Of a DNA stretch of 64,000 nucleotides, positions 60,701-64,000 are shown piece by piece (the first letter of the stretch is position 1; each line of letters starts with the position of its first letter). The position numbers and the translations under genes were made by a program. Source of the DNA: Anas platyrhynchos (lineage: Eukaryota; Chordata; Aves; Anseriformes; Anatidae). The DNA lies in NCBI RefSeq assembly GCF_047663525.1, contig NC_092621.1:76250501-76314500 (forward strand). Reading direction: 5' to 3'. The notes beneath the pieces were generated by a model that was not told the DNA's origin, ran no database searches, and saw only the letters and a list, made by a program, of their open reading frames with translations.

Positions 60701-61314
60701 GAAATTAAACGAGAAAATGGGCCCTGAAAAATGCATAGCTGGCCAGAGGCTCAGTAACAGTGCAAGAAAATACGACACTATTTTTCTTCATCCGCACTTA
60801 AAAATCATGAGTAGCTACACAGCTGGGAATGTGGCTTTCATAGCTTTCCCTGCAGGACAAAGCCTTGGAAATGGACCTTCCTGTCTCTTTGCCTGGAGAT
60901 GCACAAATAAACTGACTGGTGGGGAGAACTGAAAGCATGAGCTGTCAGGACAGGAGGCGGTTTGGGGAAATGGAGAGACACATGAAGCAAAGAAGCACAG
61001 ACAACAGAGTGCCTAACTCCATATGCAGTTTTGGCAGATGTATGTCATACTGAAAATTATTCAGAACCATATGCTGCACCCTAGCATCTGCTGAATTTGG
61101 ATACAACATCTATAAAGCTGGTGTGGAAATACATGAAAAGAAATTCAACTGCTCAGGAGAAACTGCCAGTGCATTTGTAACTACAGTTGCTCCCACACAA
61201 AATTCCCTTTTTTATTTTGTGAAATATGTAGCCTTACTATACAAAATTATACCAAAAGTTAAATACCAACACTTCAAGTTTGGTTTTATCTCAGGTCCTT
61301 AGATTTTATTTCAG

Positions 61315-61440
61315 ATTCACCCAGTACTTGATTGGAGAAGGGCATGAGCAACCTGGTGTAGATCAAGATCTCTTGAGTAGGGAGTTGGATCAGAGACCTT
61401 CAGAGGTCCTTTTCAACCTGAATTATCCTAGGATTCAGGG
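61315..61440 (+). mobile_element. CR1 LINE 3'-end fragment
   Basis: About 125 bases resemble a forward CR1 3' end: attggagaagggcatgagca, acctggtgtaga, gttggatcagagaccttcag and ttcaacctgaattatcctag. It is intergenic, to the right of ALDOB. Confidence 0.75.
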
Positions 61441-64000
61441 ACAAGTTATTCATGTCTGTGCATATGCATGAAGTGGTCAAACAGAGAAGTATCTTTCTTC
61501 CATCAAATATAGTAAGAAAGGAGATGGACCTGCCAGTCAGGAAAACCAACAATGACATAGAGAAAGAAGAGACAATGGAGTTTTAAGAGAAACATTGTTT
61601 ATTTTGTAGAAAGTTTGCTTGCAAATATCTTTAGAAAAAAACCCTAGATTTTAAACAAAAACACCCTGCATCCAGATATACTGTTCTTGAAATATCCAGT
61701 CTGGCTATTCACAATTCCTCACAACTGAGAGGAAGTATTTTTCCTTCTCTCTTCAATTTAGTGCCTTCTCAGTAACATTTTGATATCTGTTATAGTTAGA
61801 AAATCTGCTTGTGCTTCTAGTGTAAGAAAGACCTACCAATTTATGCTTTATGTTCTGCCTGGAATCATGCTTATGTTGGATATGCTTTGGAAACAGAGGT
61901 AGTTTTTTTGTTTAATTGAATAATTTTCCCTGCGTTTTGAGTACTGCTGTCTGTCCTGTCAAGCAAGAATCCTCTTGTGCAAACAATAGCTGCTGCATTG
62001 AAAAATAGTCTCAGAATTGTCAGCCTGATTTTTTTTTGAATGTAAGAACAATCTCAAGGCTGTGTTTCAAGGAGTTTATGCTAGCCATGAACCCTTGAAC
62101 TTAACATAGCGTGAGATATGGTAGCTCAGCTCCACTCTCTTAATGCTAAAGAGAGGTAAAAGATTTGTGTGTTTGAAACTGCATGTGTAGCCAAAATTGA
62201 ATTTGTAGCCCAAACCATGGAACAAAACCACATTAATAACTAACCACCCATTTTTGTTCCAAGGGCAAAGGATAATTCTCTGGCTTGTCATTTTTAATAA
62301 AACGTGTAGCAAAGAAAACATTAACAAAAAAACTATATATACACTTTGCAGAGCTCAGAAGCAGCAGAGAGCATGTTTGTCCAAGCTGTCACCATATCAT
62401 GGTGGGCACTAAGTACCTGAATGACTCGGAAGAAGCTCCCATCTGGCTCAGTGAGAAGACCCACCTCTGTTTTAAAGGTGAATTGAGTACTTAAGGTAAT
62501 AACTTCAGAAAGACCAGAAAAGTCTGTTAGCCCATTCCTTGCAGAAGGGGTCTCTTTCCTGATGATAGGCTTATCAGGAACTCTCTCATTGGCAAGGTAA
62601 AGCTGTAGCCCCTCTAAATGTTGTTTGCAAATGTTTTTCCTAGCCAACTTCCCATGGCTCTTTTGCCCTGAAAATTGTTTCCTAATTTAGAAGGGATTCC
62701 TCAAGTTCATGTTCTCAATTTTCAGATTTGAGGCTCGGTGAAGTTATTGACTTCTGGAGGACAGATTATGTATTACTGGAAAAAAAAAATAAAAAAATAA
62801 TAACATGAAGACAAACAGATTAATCATTTCCCACATCAAAACATTTATTAACTCCATATAGTCACTTGGTTTCTGTTCTAATGTTCCTTTCTTCCTTTTC
62901 CTTCCCTTCTTTTTCCTTTCCCTATCCCACTTACTGTACCTTACTGTGAGATTTTCATTGTGATAACAAGTGGGCCCTCACAAAAAAAACAGGGCATTGT
63001 TCTGGATTTGTACAGTACAAAGATAAAAAAAGAGTGAAGACAAAGCACAGCACACTGAAACATTCACAGCTGAAGGAGCATAAGCAAACAACTTGTATTT
63101 GCAGGTGCAGGCACTTAGTGGAATAAATAGACAGTGACACTCAAATCCTGCCATCAAATCCTGCCATGTTATCGAGAAGCCTGAGAACAGGTTTGCCCAC
63201 CTGCCGCTGGTGGTTCTGTGTGACCGCTTTGATATCTTTGGGGTTTTCAGTGCGTAAAGATTAATGGCTTAGTTCTGCCTGTGCAATTTTTCCTTCGCCT
63301 TCTGACAGAAGAAATGTTTTGCCATTGGAATGACATGAAATCCACAAGCAACCCTTACTCCCGTCTGATTTCCAAAGATGTCATCAAAGTGTCCCAGCTG
63401 ATCTACTGAGACAGCAAAGTTCACGTGCCTGAGCACGCACTGCTCAGGGCGGTGAGGCCGTTCCTCACTGGCTAGCTTGCATTATGCACGTGTTTTGTGT
63501 GCTCAGCACCCGTCGTGGACTGACGGCTGGAGGTCTGCAAATATTTTCTTTAGTTTCATCTTTCAGGAGCTGTATGCCTTTCCAACCTTCAACGAGACTT
63601 GTTAAAAGCTAAAGGCTTAACTCACCCAAGAGACACTGGGGGAAGTAAAATTCAAAGTAGAGCTCTTCCTTCACCAAAAATAAAGAAACAAACAATACTT
63701 AACACAAATAATCCCATCAAAACTCCGTGAAAATATTGTACCTCCTTCTGAATCTAGGAAGATGGTTTCAAATATAGTTCAACTGAACTCCACCAGTAAG
63801 TGAATTTGATTCAAAGCTCACTGAAGTCCAGGTGTGTTATTTTCAGACAGAAACATTAAAGTGACAGTTTTGATCTTTTATGAGATTTCTGCCACCCCCA
63901 CAGTTTTATATTTAACTGTGCTCACAGCTGGGGTACAAAATACCCATCCTGAATGCCCAACAATCACAGTAAGTTAGTGGGTTGGTGTCAGAGTGGCACC

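Larger units (their letters stand above)
56220..64000. other. Intergenic region right of ALDOB
   Basis: No gene was recognised over about 7.8 kb. It contains a 54-base A tract, a CR1 fragment and a 13-bp tandem duplication at 63142-63167. In human the next gene is the single-exon PGAP4 (TMEM246); nothing like it is in the window. The frames at 59574-59915 and 62333-62647 have no recognised domain. Confidence 0.7.

Noticed and set aside
62333..62647. 104-codon minus-strand frame
   Set aside because: Composition is protein-like but no family is recognised, and no splice or promoter context is visible.
1..64000. Search for CRISPR arrays, tRNA or rRNA genes, operons
   Set aside because: None seen; the window is vertebrate genomic DNA with spliced genes.

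Overview
The window is vertebrate nuclear DNA, almost certainly from a bird. Evidence: several 5'-truncated CR1-type LINE copies, a solo LTR resembling avian ERV LTRs, very few other interspersed repeats, compact introns in the housekeeping genes, and an aldolase B protein that reads like the avian one. There are no operons, ribosome binding sites, CRISPR arrays or other prokaryotic features. Nearly all short ORFs in the window are chance frames inside introns, UTRs or repeats. Three real genes can be read exon by exon, and their order matches the vertebrate PLPPR1-MRPL50-ALDOB neighbourhood (human 9q31).

(1) Positions 1 to about 37,100, plus strand: PLPPR1, a brain-enriched, six-pass, catalytically dead lipid-phosphatase-like protein. 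Six coding exons are present (1402-1590, 16261-16393, 25436-25686, 31933-32109, 33660-33791, 35813-35845). The first coding exon, which should encode 21 residues, lies left of the window. Adding it gives 325 residues, the usual length. Introns carry three antisense CR1 copies, one antisense solo LTR and several microsatellites. (2) About 37,800-42,900: intergenic DNA with no recognisable gene. (3) 42,930-44,160, minus strand: MRPL50, a two-exon gene for a mitochondrial large-subunit ribosomal protein, with a CpG-rich promoter carrying a ZNF143/STAF-like motif. (4) 45,775-55,917, minus strand: ALDOB, liver/kidney/intestine fructose-bisphosphate aldolase. A non-coding exon 1 with TATA and CCAAT elements and eight coding exons can be read, with no lesions. 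The CDS is exactly 364 codons plus stop and the catalytic residues are intact. (5) 56,200-64,000: intergenic DNA with one CR1 fragment, a 54-base poly(A) tract and no recognised gene.

The genes are independent: neuronal membrane signalling, mitochondrial translation and fructose/glycolytic metabolism. They are neighbours by conserved synteny and do not form a pathway. I found no new biological system. The most useful second looks are: the consistent antisense orientation of all six intragenic transposable elements; the palindromic MITE-like relic in the PLPPR1 3' UTR; the weak last donor of PLPPR1, with an in-frame alternative end; the constrained MRPL50 acceptor; and a second TATA/CCAAT cluster beside the ALDOB promoter that suggests divergent transcription.
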